A DNA stretch of 64,000 bases from Streptococcus mitis SK564 (GCF_000148525.1 NZ_AEDU01000029.1:1-64000); one strand, 5' to 3'; numbered from the stretch's first letter, positions 8,201 through 16,240 are shown. Numbers and translations: made by a program. The notes: generated by a model from the sequence alone, not told the origin.

Positions 8201-9938
8201 GCTCAAGAGACAACAAGAACAGCCCATTACAGCCATTATTGGGAATCCGCCGTATTCTAAAGGTCAAGGGTCAGAAAGCGATAATAATCAAAATATACAT
8301 TATCCAAAGCTTGAAGAGAATATTAGAAGAACATACGTTGCGAAATCAAAAGCTAATGCCCAAAATGCTACAATGGACAGTTATGTAAAAGCGGTAAGAT
8401 GGGCAACAGATAGGTTGACAAACCAAGGAATCATCTCATTTGTATCTAATGGAAGTTTTTTAGACAGTAGTAGTGCTGATGGACTAAGAGCAAGCCTTTA
8501 CGATGAATTTAACCATCTATATATATTCAACATGAGAGGAAATGCATTAGGGCAAGGAGAAATTCGTAAAAAAGAAGGGGGTAATGTTTTTGGTGGAGGT
8601 ACTAGAACAACAGTTGCCATCTCTATCCTAGTCAAAGATGGTTCGGACAGCCATGAGTTGCATTACCATGATATTGGAGATTACCTCTCTCAAAAAGAAA
8701 AGCTAGCAATTATTTCTGATTTTGGAGATATTTCAAGTATCGATTGTCAGGATATTACACCTGATGAAAACAATGATTGGCTCAATCAGCGAGATAAAAA
8801 CTTTAATAATTATAGAAGTTTAGTATCAAGCGAAAATGGTGTATTTGTTTTTAGTGCAACAGGTATTGTCACAAGTCGTGATCCATGGGTATATTCGTTT
8901 AGTAGAGAGAATTCACTTTTTAATGCAAAGAGATTGATAGATAATTACAATAATGAAATTGAGAAGTTGAAAACAATTCCTGAAGAATTTAGAAAATCAT
9001 CGTTAAACTACGATCCTAAAGTATTGAATTGGAGTGAAGGTCTCAAAAAAGATGCCTTTAGATTAAAAACTATAGATTATGTCTCAGAAACGAGGGTTAT
9101 TTCTTACAGACCATTTGTGAAAAAACATCTATACTTTGGAAAAGAACTATTGCATAGACCCTCTAAATATTATAGACAATTTGGGGAAAATAACTTGACT
9201 ATTGTCACGATTGGTAATGGCTCGAACAAAGACTTCAGCGTTCTTGTAACTAAGTTTATTCCTGATTATCAATTTATGATGAATGGTCAAGGATTCATGC
9301 GCTACGACAACGAAGTAGACGAAACGTCATTGTTCCAAAATAACGATAACATGAGTCAAGATTTTGCTGATAAGCTAGAATTAAATCTTGATGAAACATT
9401 TGCTTATGTATATGGATTACTCAATTCTCGAGAATATCAGGAGAAGTACGCTAATGATTTGAAGAAAGATCTCGCAAGAATTCCTATTGTAAAAAATAAG
9501 GAGAGGTATGTTAAAGTTGGTCAGGAATTGATGGATTTACATCTTAACTATGAAGAAGTTCCTGTCTACGATGGAGTTGAAATTACGATAGCAGAGAAAC
9601 CAAGTTACAAAGTAACCAAGATGAGATTCGCTAAAAAACGTGATGAAAAGGGAAAATCAGTAAATGATCTATCTACAATCATATTTAACAGCGCCATCAC
9701 CATTAGTAATATCCCCGAAAAGGCATATGAGTATGTTGTGAATGGACGATCAGCTATTGAATGGATAATAGATCAGTATCAAGTTAAAACTGATAGAAAA
9801 TCTGGAATTACAGATGATCCAAATGATTATAGTGATGATGAAAAGTATATCTTCAATTTGCTGTTGAGAATTATCAATGTATCTGTACAAACGGTTGACT
9901 TAATTAATAGCTTACCTAAATTTGAAGTGGAGGACTAA
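5241..9938 (+). CDS. Type ISP restriction-modification enzyme, LlaGI/LlaBIII-like
   Basis: This 1565-residue single-chain enzyme combines cutting, DNA translocation, methylation and target recognition. It has an N-terminal Mrr-like nuclease (D61/D65 and Q79-A-K81), then an SF2 helicase: Q-motif region 164-172, Walker A APGTGKT 190-196, DEAH 328-331, TAT 364-366, LTEGIDVP 548-555 and QAVGRIIRK 574-582. A helical coupler follows. The gamma-class adenine methyltransferase shows ERLGIVFTP from 847, motif I DPFTGTGTF 887-895 and NPPY 1002-1005. Residues from about 1150 form the target-recognition region. LlaGI-family enzymes have this order and size. All motifs look intact. The next gene starts five bases downstream, suggesting one operon. 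Confidence 0.93.
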   Translation: MTFDNLVHQINGLAETQRDRGTYFEYLARAYFQNEPTYQNEFKNVWMLADVPEEFGIPKVDLGVDLVAEKFTGELVAIQAKFYNHSIQKSNIDSFLGELGKDYYESGIIVASTDKWGKNAEKALADRSDVIRIGLSDLRNSQIDWSKFSFESPEVVAVKAKKKLRYYQESAIQSALNHFTENDRGQLIMAPGTGKTFTSLKIAEAMARDASKEQYTILYLVPSIQLLTQTLRGWNNDTEMTMSSMAVTSDRNASRGSVKQDESNLTIKASDIGYPATTSSKKVVENYLELMTRPKKELLVVFGTYQSIDVLGEAQKEGFPEFDLIIADEAHRTTGAKAFGDEASSFTKVHSDLNVKGIKRLYQTATPKLYGIEAKKKAEENSSVISSMDDENLYGSVFYRLGFGDAISQDILTDYKLMVLAVDETVVQKDMQKALADSENGLNIDDVGRIIGVWNGMIKRESFADKVSGEPMQRAIAFSRTIEDSKRLSTQFENVVNEYLNSDEGYSVNVRHVDGSMNALEKNEALDWLASDDIPEDSARILSNVRFLTEGIDVPNLDAIIFLSPRKSQVDIVQAVGRIIRKFEGKEYGYIILPIVVPAGETPETILDNNKTYDVIWQVLNALRSVDERFEATVNKLELNKQKPKNIQVIGVGGAPDDPNFNDSYVKEPIVAYQTELELEWETVEGAIYGKIVQKVGDRRYLEDWSKDVADIARRHIQGIEFILEQNPDSKSAFDKFLHSLQHNINESIDQSQAIEMLAQHLITLPIFDALFGEYSFVKNNPVSSAMEQIVEELSQFGFEKEQKELQPFYDSVRLRAEGIDNAQAKQKIIITLYDKFFSTGFKSTTERLGIVFTPVEVVDFIVKSVDVVLRKHFGKTLASENVHILDPFTGTGTFITRTLHYLKSLMDSGEITFDDILRKYTQELHANEIVLLSYYIAAINIEAVFDEINGDEPYTPFEGIVLTDTFESTELEDTLDDSFFGTNDKRLKRQQEQPITAIIGNPPYSKGQGSESDNNQNIHYPKLEENIRRTYVAKSKANAQNATMDSYVKAVRWATDRLTNQGIISFVSNGSFLDSSSADGLRASLYDEFNHLYIFNMRGNALGQGEIRKKEGGNVFGGGTRTTVAISILVKDGSDSHELHYHDIGDYLSQKEKLAIISDFGDISSIDCQDITPDENNDWLNQRDKNFNNYRSLVSSENGVFVFSATGIVTSRDPWVYSFSRENSLFNAKRLIDNYNNEIEKLKTIPEEFRKSSLNYDPKVLNWSEGLKKDAFRLKTIDYVSETRVISYRPFVKKHLYFGKELLHRPSKYYRQFGENNLTIVTIGNGSNKDFSVLVTKFIPDYQFMMNGQGFMRYDNEVDETSLFQNNDNMSQDFADKLELNLDETFAYVYGLLNSREYQEKYANDLKKDLARIPIVKNKERYVKVGQELMDLHLNYEEVPVYDGVEITIAEKPSYKVTKMRFAKKRDEKGKSVNDLSTIIFNSAITISNIPEKAYEYVVNGRSAIEWIIDQYQVKTDRKSGITDDPNDYSDDEKYIFNLLLRIINVSVQTVDLINSLPKFEVED

Positions 9939-9942
9939 GAAC

Positions 9943-11304
9943 ATGGATTTCTTTTACGACAAAGAAAAAGATTATGAGAAAATCGAATTGCATTATCTAT
10001 CTAATACAATTTCCTACGGTATAGAGAAAAATAAAGATGGAAATTCTTTTTTCTATGATTCTAATGGAAAACTGGAACATCCTGACTCTCAAGAGGAACA
10101 GCAAAAAGTCTTTACCAAAATTGACTTTCAACGTATGATTAGTGGAAAAATTCACAGAATAGTTTACGGTGAAAAATATTCAAACATTGTTTTTCTAGCA
10201 GGCGCAGGAGCATCAGTGACACAAGATTTAAATCCAAATTTTGGAAAGACAGTAAAAATGATTGCTGATGATGTCTTTTCAAAGCTAGATAAATCAGATG
10301 GATTATATACACTAAAGGAATTGGCTAGTCAATGTAGATACAAAGATGGGAATATATTAGATAAAGAATCTGAGGAAACCGAGACATATAAATTGGCAGA
10401 CAGTTTTAACCTAGAGGATTTCTTATCAACACTATTCCATTATCGACCATATGTACCGGATACAGATAAAGATAAATTTAATAATAGTATCAAAAAGATT
10501 TTACAGCTAATTAAAGAAAATACAAACTATTCATATGACAGTAAGGAATTGAAACACGGTAAGTTATTAAACTTTTTGTCAAGTATATCAGGTAAGGATG
10601 GAAATAAGTTTTCGGTTATTACGACAAATTATGATGTTTTAATCGAAGAAGCTGCGGCGGAAAATAATTTTGTTATTTTTGATGGTTTTAATTTCACTCC
10701 AATACCGAAGTTTGATAGCAGTATGTTTGAATGGAATCTTATAAAGGAGGTTCAGAATATCAACACCAGAGAGGTTGAATATAAGGATAAGATATTCAAT
10801 CTTTTAAAGATACATGGTTCACTTACCTGGGAAAAGCAAGATGATGGAACTATTTTGAGAAAAAATAAAGATAGTATCATAGATACAGACAAAATGGTAA
10901 TGGTTTTTCCAAGTTCTGATAAATATGCTCAAAGTTACCAAGAACCATATTTTGAACTCTTTACAAAATTCCAAGATCTTATAAAGCGTCCAAACACTTT
11001 GTTGATTTCATCTGGATTCAGTTTCGCAGACGTCCATATTTCCAAAATGATTACACAAGCATTAAAAAATAACAATAGTCTTAAGATATTGGTTACTGAC
11101 TTTAATATAGACCCTAATAGAGAGTGGAACAAGGAAAATAATAGTTATGATGTGATTAAAGAATCGGATTCTAGATACAATTATAACTGGGCAGAACTTG
11201 TACATTTAATGGATCAAGGTTATCCAATTTCATTTTTAAAGGCAACGATGAATGATAATTTAGTTGATTATTTGAATGGAAGGTACTTTACAGATGAAAA
11301 TTGA
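9943..11304 (+). CDS. SIR2-domain defence protein (partner of HerA)
   Basis: ATG 9943 is chosen because GGAGG lies just upstream; the frame extends to 9922 without a better site. The 453-residue protein has a SIR2/NAD-binding fold: GAGAS at 87-91, TTNYD at 227-231 and IHGS at 290-293, with a late SSGFSFAD segment. In phage defence such domains usually destroy NAD+ or act as nucleases. It sits between the type ISP enzyme and a HerA ATPase whose start it overlaps by 11 bases. This matches the two-gene SIR2-HerA (Nezha) systems, in which HerA forms a ring and SIR2 the effector. NAD+ depletion here is inferred from family knowledge. Confidence 0.88.
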   Translation: MDFFYDKEKDYEKIELHYLSNTISYGIEKNKDGNSFFYDSNGKLEHPDSQEEQQKVFTKIDFQRMISGKIHRIVYGEKYSNIVFLAGAGASVTQDLNPNFGKTVKMIADDVFSKLDKSDGLYTLKELASQCRYKDGNILDKESEETETYKLADSFNLEDFLSTLFHYRPYVPDTDKDKFNNSIKKILQLIKENTNYSYDSKELKHGKLLNFLSSISGKDGNKFSVITTNYDVLIEEAAAENNFVIFDGFNFTPIPKFDSSMFEWNLIKEVQNINTREVEYKDKIFNLLKIHGSLTWEKQDDGTILRKNKDSIIDTDKMVMVFPSSDKYAQSYQEPYFELFTKFQDLIKRPNTLLISSGFSFADVHISKMITQALKNNNSLKILVTDFNIDPNREWNKENNSYDVIKESDSRYNYNWAELVHLMDQGYPISFLKATMNDNLVDYLNGRYFTDEN

Positions 11305-12913
11305 TAGTTTTTATACGGTAGCTGATAAAAGTAATTACTATCTTGGAATGATTTCTCAGGTCAATCGTTCATACTCAACAATTCAAATTGAGAACTTATC
11401 TTTATTCTCATATAGGAAGTTAAAGAAAGATATACTTTCACCTAATACGATTAATTACTATGTTTTGATTGATTCAAATAATGGGTTATTCTTTGGAGAA
11501 ATATTTCAGTCTAAGCTTCCAAATTCAGATAGTGTTCACGAAATGTTAACTAGTGGGTTACAAGAGAAAATATTTCCTGAAATCAGTATAGATATTCTTG
11601 GGTATATACCACTAGGTGAAAAGTATTTTAAACTGAATGGGACAAACACGGTTGGTATCACTGATAAGGTATATATGGCTAATGAAAAAGTTGTAGATAT
11701 TTTTATAAAATCAATAGAAGTTAATCCAGATAGCGAAAATCAACTATCAACATTTGCTAATTTAGCGTTCAGCTCACAGAATTACCCCATAAGATTGCAA
11801 CCTAAAACTTTGTTTAATAGACATTTAATGACTATTGGAACTACTAATAGTGGCAAATCTACATCAGCTTTGAGCATTTTGGATAAACTAATCAATGATG
11901 GTATAAGAACTTTAATAATAGATCCAACAGGGGAGTATTCAGACTCATTTACAGACGATGAAGTAGATAAATACATACTTGGACAAACTGCTTTCTTACC
12001 TTTATCACAAATGTCAATTAATCAATGGTCAATTCTATTTGAGACAAATGATGGAACACAACCAGCAGTATTGGCCGAAGCTATACGTTCTTTACGATAC
12101 CAATATAAGAAGGATAATGATGGAATATATCATAAAATAGGAAGATCTGTTAGTGCTGTAGAAGTAGATCTTTCTAGTCTTACGGATGAAGATAAGAATT
12201 TTAATATTAATCTTTTATCTGCACAAATAGCTGTTGAAACAACTAAACAAAATAAAAAGGGAGAATTTGAGTCGGATTTATTCAACTTCAATGTGAATCA
12301 GTACCTCATTCAAAAGGTCAATTATAAGTTGAATAACACATCGCTTGTAAATTTTTTCACTTCTGATGGTCAAAGTCTTATTGATATTATCGATTCATTT
12401 TCAGCGGGAGAAACAAAAAAATCATTATATATAGATGTTTCTCAAATTGGAACAACTGATGGCATTGGTGGGATGATTATTGATCTCGTTTCAAATCATT
12501 TAGTAAATTTAAGTTCGACATCAATAAAACCATTTGTTATGTTTATTGATGAAGTTCATAGATATACAAAAGGTATTAATAATGACGGATTTACATTTTA
12601 TACAGGATTAAATAGCATTGCTCGTGAGGGTAGAAAGAAAGGTATATTTCTGTTTTTGACAACTCAGAATCCAAATGATGTTGATAAAATATTGTTAGGG
12701 CAAGTTGGCACTTTATTAGTTCATAGGCTAACTTCACCAGATGAAATAAAAGCTATTCAAAATCATCTGATGGAGAATCAAATCAATCAAATTAAAAAAT
12801 TAAATACTGGTGAAGCAGTTCTGACTAGTATTAATTTGCTTAAAAATTTATATATACAAGTTGAAAAGTGTAATCGCCCTCATCATAATGAAACACCTAG
12901 CCTATTATCTTAA
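11294..12913 (+). CDS. HerA/FtsK-type ATPase of a SIR2-HerA system
   Basis: ATG 11294 is preferred over 11276 because GGAAGG lies 9 bases upstream. The 539-residue protein starts with a HAS-barrel-like beta domain (about 1-110). A RecA-like ATPase follows, with Walker A GTTNSGKST at about 182-190 and Walker B FVMFIDEVH at about 412-420. A conserved REGRKKGIFLFLTTQNP stretch follows, typical of HerA arginine and sensor elements. HerA proteins form hexameric DNA-translocating rings. Its start overlaps the SIR2 gene, so the two are translationally coupled. No NurA nuclease is encoded nearby, which favours SIR2 as its partner. Confidence 0.9.
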   Translation: MKIDSFYTVADKSNYYLGMISQVNRSYSTIQIENLSLFSYRKLKKDILSPNTINYYVLIDSNNGLFFGEIFQSKLPNSDSVHEMLTSGLQEKIFPEISIDILGYIPLGEKYFKLNGTNTVGITDKVYMANEKVVDIFIKSIEVNPDSENQLSTFANLAFSSQNYPIRLQPKTLFNRHLMTIGTTNSGKSTSALSILDKLINDGIRTLIIDPTGEYSDSFTDDEVDKYILGQTAFLPLSQMSINQWSILFETNDGTQPAVLAEAIRSLRYQYKKDNDGIYHKIGRSVSAVEVDLSSLTDEDKNFNINLLSAQIAVETTKQNKKGEFESDLFNFNVNQYLIQKVNYKLNNTSLVNFFTSDGQSLIDIIDSFSAGETKKSLYIDVSQIGTTDGIGGMIIDLVSNHLVNLSSTSIKPFVMFIDEVHRYTKGINNDGFTFYTGLNSIAREGRKKGIFLFLTTQNPNDVDKILLGQVGTLLVHRLTSPDEIKAIQNHLMENQINQIKKLNTGEAVLTSINLLKNLYIQVEKCNRPHHNETPSLLS

Positions 12914-12980
12914 GAAAAACAGATTTAGTAAGTAATACAGAATAATCATCATTATTTAACCAAAAATTAGGAGAAAATAA

Positions 12981-14414
12981 ATGAAATATGATTTTAATTA
13001 CTGGCAATTTTCGCCAGAAAATCAATATTTGGATAGGAAATCAGCTAGGAAAAAACCATCGGAATTGTTAAAGCATCTGATTGCCTTTGCTAATGCTGAC
13101 GGAGGTCAGTTGATTATCGGGATTGAAGATGAAAAGCAGGATAATATTATCACTGGTTTCAAGGATAGGAAAGCCTATCCAATTGATGATTTCAAAAAGA
13201 TAGACCGAGAGATGCGGGATACACCGTTGGACTTGTCTTTTGAGGAAATACCTGTGGTTAATCATAAGGGAGAAGACGACCTGATTTTGGTTATCTCAGT
13301 TGAATTATCATCGAACCGAGTGATTGCTGCTCCAAATGATGAAGTTTATCTACGACAGGGAGATGAATCAGTCAAGTTGAGTTATGAGCAACGTATACAA
13401 CTTAGTTATGATAAGGGACAGCGTTTCTTTGAAGATGAAATCATTGAAGATGCCACATTAGATGATATTGATGAACTATTGGTTCAGGATTTTAAGGACC
13501 ATTTTGATATTTCAGAACGTTCAACTGAGGAGGTATTAAAGGCAAGACGGTTTCTTATCAATGGTAAATTAACAAAGGCAGCTATTCTTATCTTTGGTAA
13601 GTATCCTTCAGCATTTTTCCCTCAAGCACGTGTTCGTTTTCAACGATTTGATGGGGTAGATGTAGGTACAGGAAGTGAATTTAATGTTATTAAGGAAGTA
13701 ACATTTGATGATGCATTGCCTAAATTAATTGTTAAAGTTAGAGATTTTATTCGAACCCAGCTACGAGAGTTTCAGTATTTAGATAGTGATGGTAGATTTC
13801 AGATACTTCCAGAATATCCTGAATTTGCTTGGTTTGAAGGAATTGTAAATGCAGTAACCCACAGGAATTATTCAGTATACGGAGATCATATCAGGGTATT
13901 GATGTTTGATAATCGTCTAGAGATTCATAGCCCAGGAAAACTACCGAATATTGTAACTGTTGAGAATATAAGACATGAACGTTTTTCTAGAAATCCGCGT
14001 ATAGCTCGTACCTTAACTGAATTTGGATGGGTCCGAGAAATGAATGAGGGAGTAAAACGAATCTATTCTGAAATGGAATCTGCTTTTCTCCATGAACCGT
14101 GTTACTCTGAACCAGGTAACAAAGTAGTTTTAACATTAGAAAACAGTATTACAAGTAGAACATTGAGAACACGTGATTCTTTGGAAAGTAAACTTAGAGA
14201 TTATAGTGATTTAAGTGTTGATGAAAAACTATTGATACAGTATATGTACAATACAGCAGAACCTATGACAACTAAAAAAGTAGCAGAATTCTTAGGTAGG
14301 AGTGTTTCTTACTCGTCGAAATTATTGAAAACGTTGAGAGCAAAAGGTATTTTAACATGGTATGGGACAAGTACGAAAGATCGCAGTCAATACTATAAAT
14401 TAGAAATGAAATAA
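12981..14414 (+). CDS. AlbA_2/Schlafen-type ATP-binding protein with C-terminal HTH
   Basis: The 477 residues carry an AlbA_2 (Schlafen-like) domain at about 10-140 (YLDRKSA, LIAFANADGGQLIIGIED, VYLRQGDES). A RecG-C/HATPase_c_4-like region lies at about 270-380 (WFEGIVNAVTHRNY, then NRLEIHSPGKLP). A winged helix ends the chain (MTTKKVAEFLGRSVSYSSKLLKTLRAKG). The family is often called RecG-like transcriptional regulator, but no helicase motor is present. It has its own ribosome site (TTAGGAGAAA) 67 bases after the HerA gene, so it probably belongs to the same transcript. It may regulate or take part in the defence cluster; the role is unproven. Confidence 0.8.
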   Translation: MKYDFNYWQFSPENQYLDRKSARKKPSELLKHLIAFANADGGQLIIGIEDEKQDNIITGFKDRKAYPIDDFKKIDREMRDTPLDLSFEEIPVVNHKGEDDLILVISVELSSNRVIAAPNDEVYLRQGDESVKLSYEQRIQLSYDKGQRFFEDEIIEDATLDDIDELLVQDFKDHFDISERSTEEVLKARRFLINGKLTKAAILIFGKYPSAFFPQARVRFQRFDGVDVGTGSEFNVIKEVTFDDALPKLIVKVRDFIRTQLREFQYLDSDGRFQILPEYPEFAWFEGIVNAVTHRNYSVYGDHIRVLMFDNRLEIHSPGKLPNIVTVENIRHERFSRNPRIARTLTEFGWVREMNEGVKRIYSEMESAFLHEPCYSEPGNKVVLTLENSITSRTLRTRDSLESKLRDYSDLSVDEKLLIQYMYNTAEPMTTKKVAEFLGRSVSYSSKLLKTLRAKGILTWYGTSTKDRSQYYKLEMK

Positions 14415-14610
14415 AAACGAAGAAAAACGAAGAAAACATAGTTACTAATTAGTGAATTTATAAAGTAATCTTACTTTTAAATTCATGAAGTTCATTCGCT
14501 TTATAATTTTGCAATTCAATTGTTTGTATGGGAATGTGATTTTTATTATACATCATTTCACAACAAGTAACGAAACGAAGAAAAACGAAGAAAAACGAAG
14601 AAAAACGAAG
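14413..14610. repeat. Decamer AAAAACGAAG repeats in two clusters
   Basis: Two copies of AAAAACGAAG occur at 14413-14432 and about four at 14571-14610, in the same direction. Between them lies an imperfect hairpin with AAGTAA/TTACTT at its core (14454-14484). The repeats start within the stop codon region of the Schlafen-like gene. They could be binding sites for its HTH domain or replication iterons. They are too short and regular for a CRISPR array. Confidence 0.6.
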
Positions 14611-14625
14611 AAAAATAAATCGTTG

Positions 14626-14651
14626 TTTCTCAACTACATAAGCTCCGAAAA
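14626..14651 (-). repeat. Dispersed 26-bp repeat, copy 3 (inverted)
   Basis: The reverse complement differs from copy 1 (2182-2207) at one base in 26. It lies at the opposite end of element A, 24 bases after the decamer cluster. Confidence 0.65.
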
Positions 14652-14659
14652 CTAAAAAA

Positions 14660-14683
14660 GTGATAACCCTTTGATAACCTCTT
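14660..14683. repeat. Candidate integrase arm-type sites, right end of element A
   Basis: GTGATAACC (14660-14668) and TGATAACCTCTT (14672-14683) repeat the pair found at 964-987 beside the integrase gene. Their position about 100 bp inside att2 mirrors the left end. Confidence 0.5.
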
Positions 14684-14783
14684 GATTTTTAAAAGGGTTA
14701 TATATGTAAAGATTGAATATTTATCTCTTGAAATTACTTGATTTTAGTGATAATTTACCATAAATATCATGATGTAGAAAAAA

Positions 14784-14863
14784 CCAGGTCTTAAGAAAGC
14801 TCGTAAAGCATCACAATTTTCAAAACGTTAATCAATACGATTATATCAACGTTTCAAAGCACT
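14784..14863 (+). repeat. att2: duplicated 3' end of rpsI
   Basis: It encodes PGLKKARKASQFSKR-stop and is 79/80 identical to att1, so 830 and 14784 are the boundaries of the most recently inserted element. The following 150 bp match the region after att4, not that after att1. Confidence 0.88.
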
Positions 14864-14891
14864 CAAGAGTTTACCTCATGGGTGCTTTTTT
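14858..14891 (+). terminator. Terminator overlapping att2
   Basis: AGCACTC (14858-14864) pairs with GGGTGCT (14880-14886) before a T-run. The same structure follows att3 and att4. Confidence 0.7.
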
Positions 14892-14937
14892 CGTGTTTTT
14901 TTAAAAAGTTTACCTCAAAGTTCACCTTATTTTTACC

Positions 14938-15060
14938 TTATTGTTTTAGAGACTTTAAAGCAAATTCACCAACGGCCATAGGAACTACATTAGAAGTATT
15001 GACATAAATCCTATGTGTTAGTGTTTTATAGATTCCATAGTTTAATCCAGTTTTAGCCAT
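14938..15060 (-). pseudogene. Integrase C-terminus fused to a foreign N-terminus
   Basis: A 40-residue frame begins with ATG 15060 (AAAGGAGA ribosome site) as MAKTGLNYGIYKTLTH and continues RIYVNTSNVVPMAVGEFALKSLKQ. The second part matches the C-terminus of the integrase remnant at 20549-20902 (QIYVNTSNVVPMVVGEFALKSLKQ). An internal deletion has therefore joined the start of another small gene to the last 24 codons of a type-B integrase. The tail contains the tyrosine region but none of the other catalytic residues. A functional product is unlikely. Confidence 0.8.
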
Positions 15061-15081
15061 TTTATTTTCTCCTTTATTTTA

Positions 15082-15378
15082 TTATTTCTTGAGTATTAGT
15101 TTCTCAGCAAAAACGTTGAGAGCAGGTACGACAGAATTTACATTCAGCGAAATATCTGATAGGAAAATGGGGTTGACTGCTTCAACAAGAGTATCTTCTG
15201 GAAAGACAGTGGTAGAAGCAGGTGTAATAACGTGGAAGGCACCATGGGTTTCACTATTTAGAATATGTCGTTGGTACTTTCCTTCTTTACCAAAGACATA
15301 ACGAGGAGTGTTTCCTAATTTTTTGTAGTAAGCTAGGCCGATAAATTCTGGTTTCATTTTTAAAGTTTCTGGGATCAT
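15082..15378 (-). CDS. DUF961/YdcP-like conjugative element protein
   Basis: This 98-residue protein begins at ATG 15378 behind AAAGGAAA. It has the pattern of DUF961 proteins found at the head of Tn916/ICEBs1-type conjugation modules: [17 protein letters not shown] near the start, [12 protein letters not shown] in the middle and VEAVNPIF ... VFAEKLILK at the end. Its role in those elements is unclear. It stands alone here, since no relaxase or coupling protein follows, so it is a leftover of a conjugative element. The family call rests on motif memory and is moderate. Confidence 0.55.
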   Translation of the reverse strand: MIPETLKMKPEFIGLAYYKKLGNTPRYVFGKEGKYQRHILNSETHGAFHVITPASTTVFPEDTLVEAVNPIFLSDISLNVNSVVPALNVFAEKLILKK

Positions 15379-15413
15379 AAGTTGTTTCCTTTCTGATTGT
15401 AAAATAAAAAGAG

Positions 15414-15661
15414 TTAAGCTGGTAGCTTCACTCTTGAGTAGTAGTGAGTAGAAAGTTTACGTTTAAACATTCTAGTAGAGAATTCCACTTCAGCATGAGA
15501 AAATCCTGTGATGAGTGATTTCTTTGCTAAAGAATCTAAATCATTCAAAGCTTGAGTATATAGCTTTGCGATTAGCTTATCAGATGAACTGAAGATTCTA
15601 TAAGTAAATGTGTAATTATCGTAAAGTCTTTGACATTGTAGTGCGAAAAAAAGTTTGTCAT
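15414..15661 (-). pseudogene. Frameshifted small gene of an integrative element
   Basis: ATG 15661 follows GGAGGATACT, a strong start. Translation gives MTNFFS, but the long open frame (LQCQRLYDNYTFTYRIFSSS ... [17 protein letters not shown], stop at 15416-15414) is in another phase. Adding one T to the run of seven just after codon 3 restores a continuous frame of about 82 residues. The lesion is therefore a homopolymer frameshift. I do not recognise the family. The gene lies directly upstream of the DUF961-like gene. Confidence 0.6.
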
Positions 15662-15689
15662 AGTATCCTCCTTTATTATAAAAATGAAA

Positions 15690-15722
15690 AAGCTACTAAG
15701 TAAAAAGAAGACTTAGTAGCTT
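15690..15722 (-). terminator. Perfect 12-bp hairpin, possible attenuator
   Basis: AAGCTACTAAGT (15690-15701) and ACTTAGTAGCTT (15711-15722) are perfectly complementary. On the minus strand TTTTTCATTTTT follows, so the hairpin can terminate leftward transcription before the frameshifted gene. It sits at the 3' end of a possible structured leader. Confidence 0.6.
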
Positions 15723-15729
15723 GAGAGTG

Positions 15730-16060
15730 AGTCTACCTGATAAGGATAGACAGCAGTAAAGAAAAGTTATTTGGTTGAAGGCTTCCTCCTTCACGGTGGC
15801 AACGTTTAGCAAGCTGCTTTGCATGAATTACCATCGCTCTCCCAGCCAAGCTCAATAGGTAGTCACAATCTTGCCCTTAAGATTCTCTTACGCCCTTTGG
15901 CGAAGCCAGTTCACTTTACTATCCGGAAAAGTGCGAAAGTCCGAAATTCGTGGAAGCCCGCAAAAATGTTTTATATCTACACTTCAACCATTTAGGGACT
16001 TGACTTTTCTTTCCAAAACAATTACAATAAAGGTACGAAGTTTAGTGTAGTTTTGGCAAT
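15730..16060 (-). ncRNA. Candidate structured leader RNA
   Basis: This gene-free, relatively GC-rich stretch lies upstream of the leftward genes. Read on the minus strand it contains several local stems: GGCTTCGCC, TAAGA-GAA-TCTTA, GCAA-AGCAGC-TTGC and GAAGG-AGGAAG-CCTTC. It ends in a perfect hairpin with a U-rich tail at 15722-15690. No coding frame of useful length is present. I cannot assign it to a known RNA family. A regulatory leader of the conjugation-module remnant is the simplest reading. Confidence 0.35.
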
Positions 16061-16240
16061 CAGTCCTCTGGTTGTCATACGCACTTTTTATTAAATTTTC
16101 AAAGATCATGATGCTGGAAGTTAAGCGTTATTATTTTTACAAAATATATAACTATCAGCTATATTTATATTATATAACCAATGGCTATATCTATCAAGAG
16201 ATATTTGAAAAATTTCTTTAAAAATTTTAAGAGGAATAGA

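Noticed and set aside
5241-9938. Classical type I restriction system
   Set aside because: No separate hsdR, hsdM or hsdS genes; nuclease, helicase, methyltransferase and recognition parts are in one chain, which is type ISP.
12981-14414. RecG helicase
   Set aside because: No SF2 helicase motifs; it only shares the AlbA_2/HATPase-like architecture often mislabelled as RecG-like.
14413-14610. Decamer repeats as a CRISPR array
   Set aside because: Units are 10 bp with no unique spacers, and no cas gene is present anywhere in the window.
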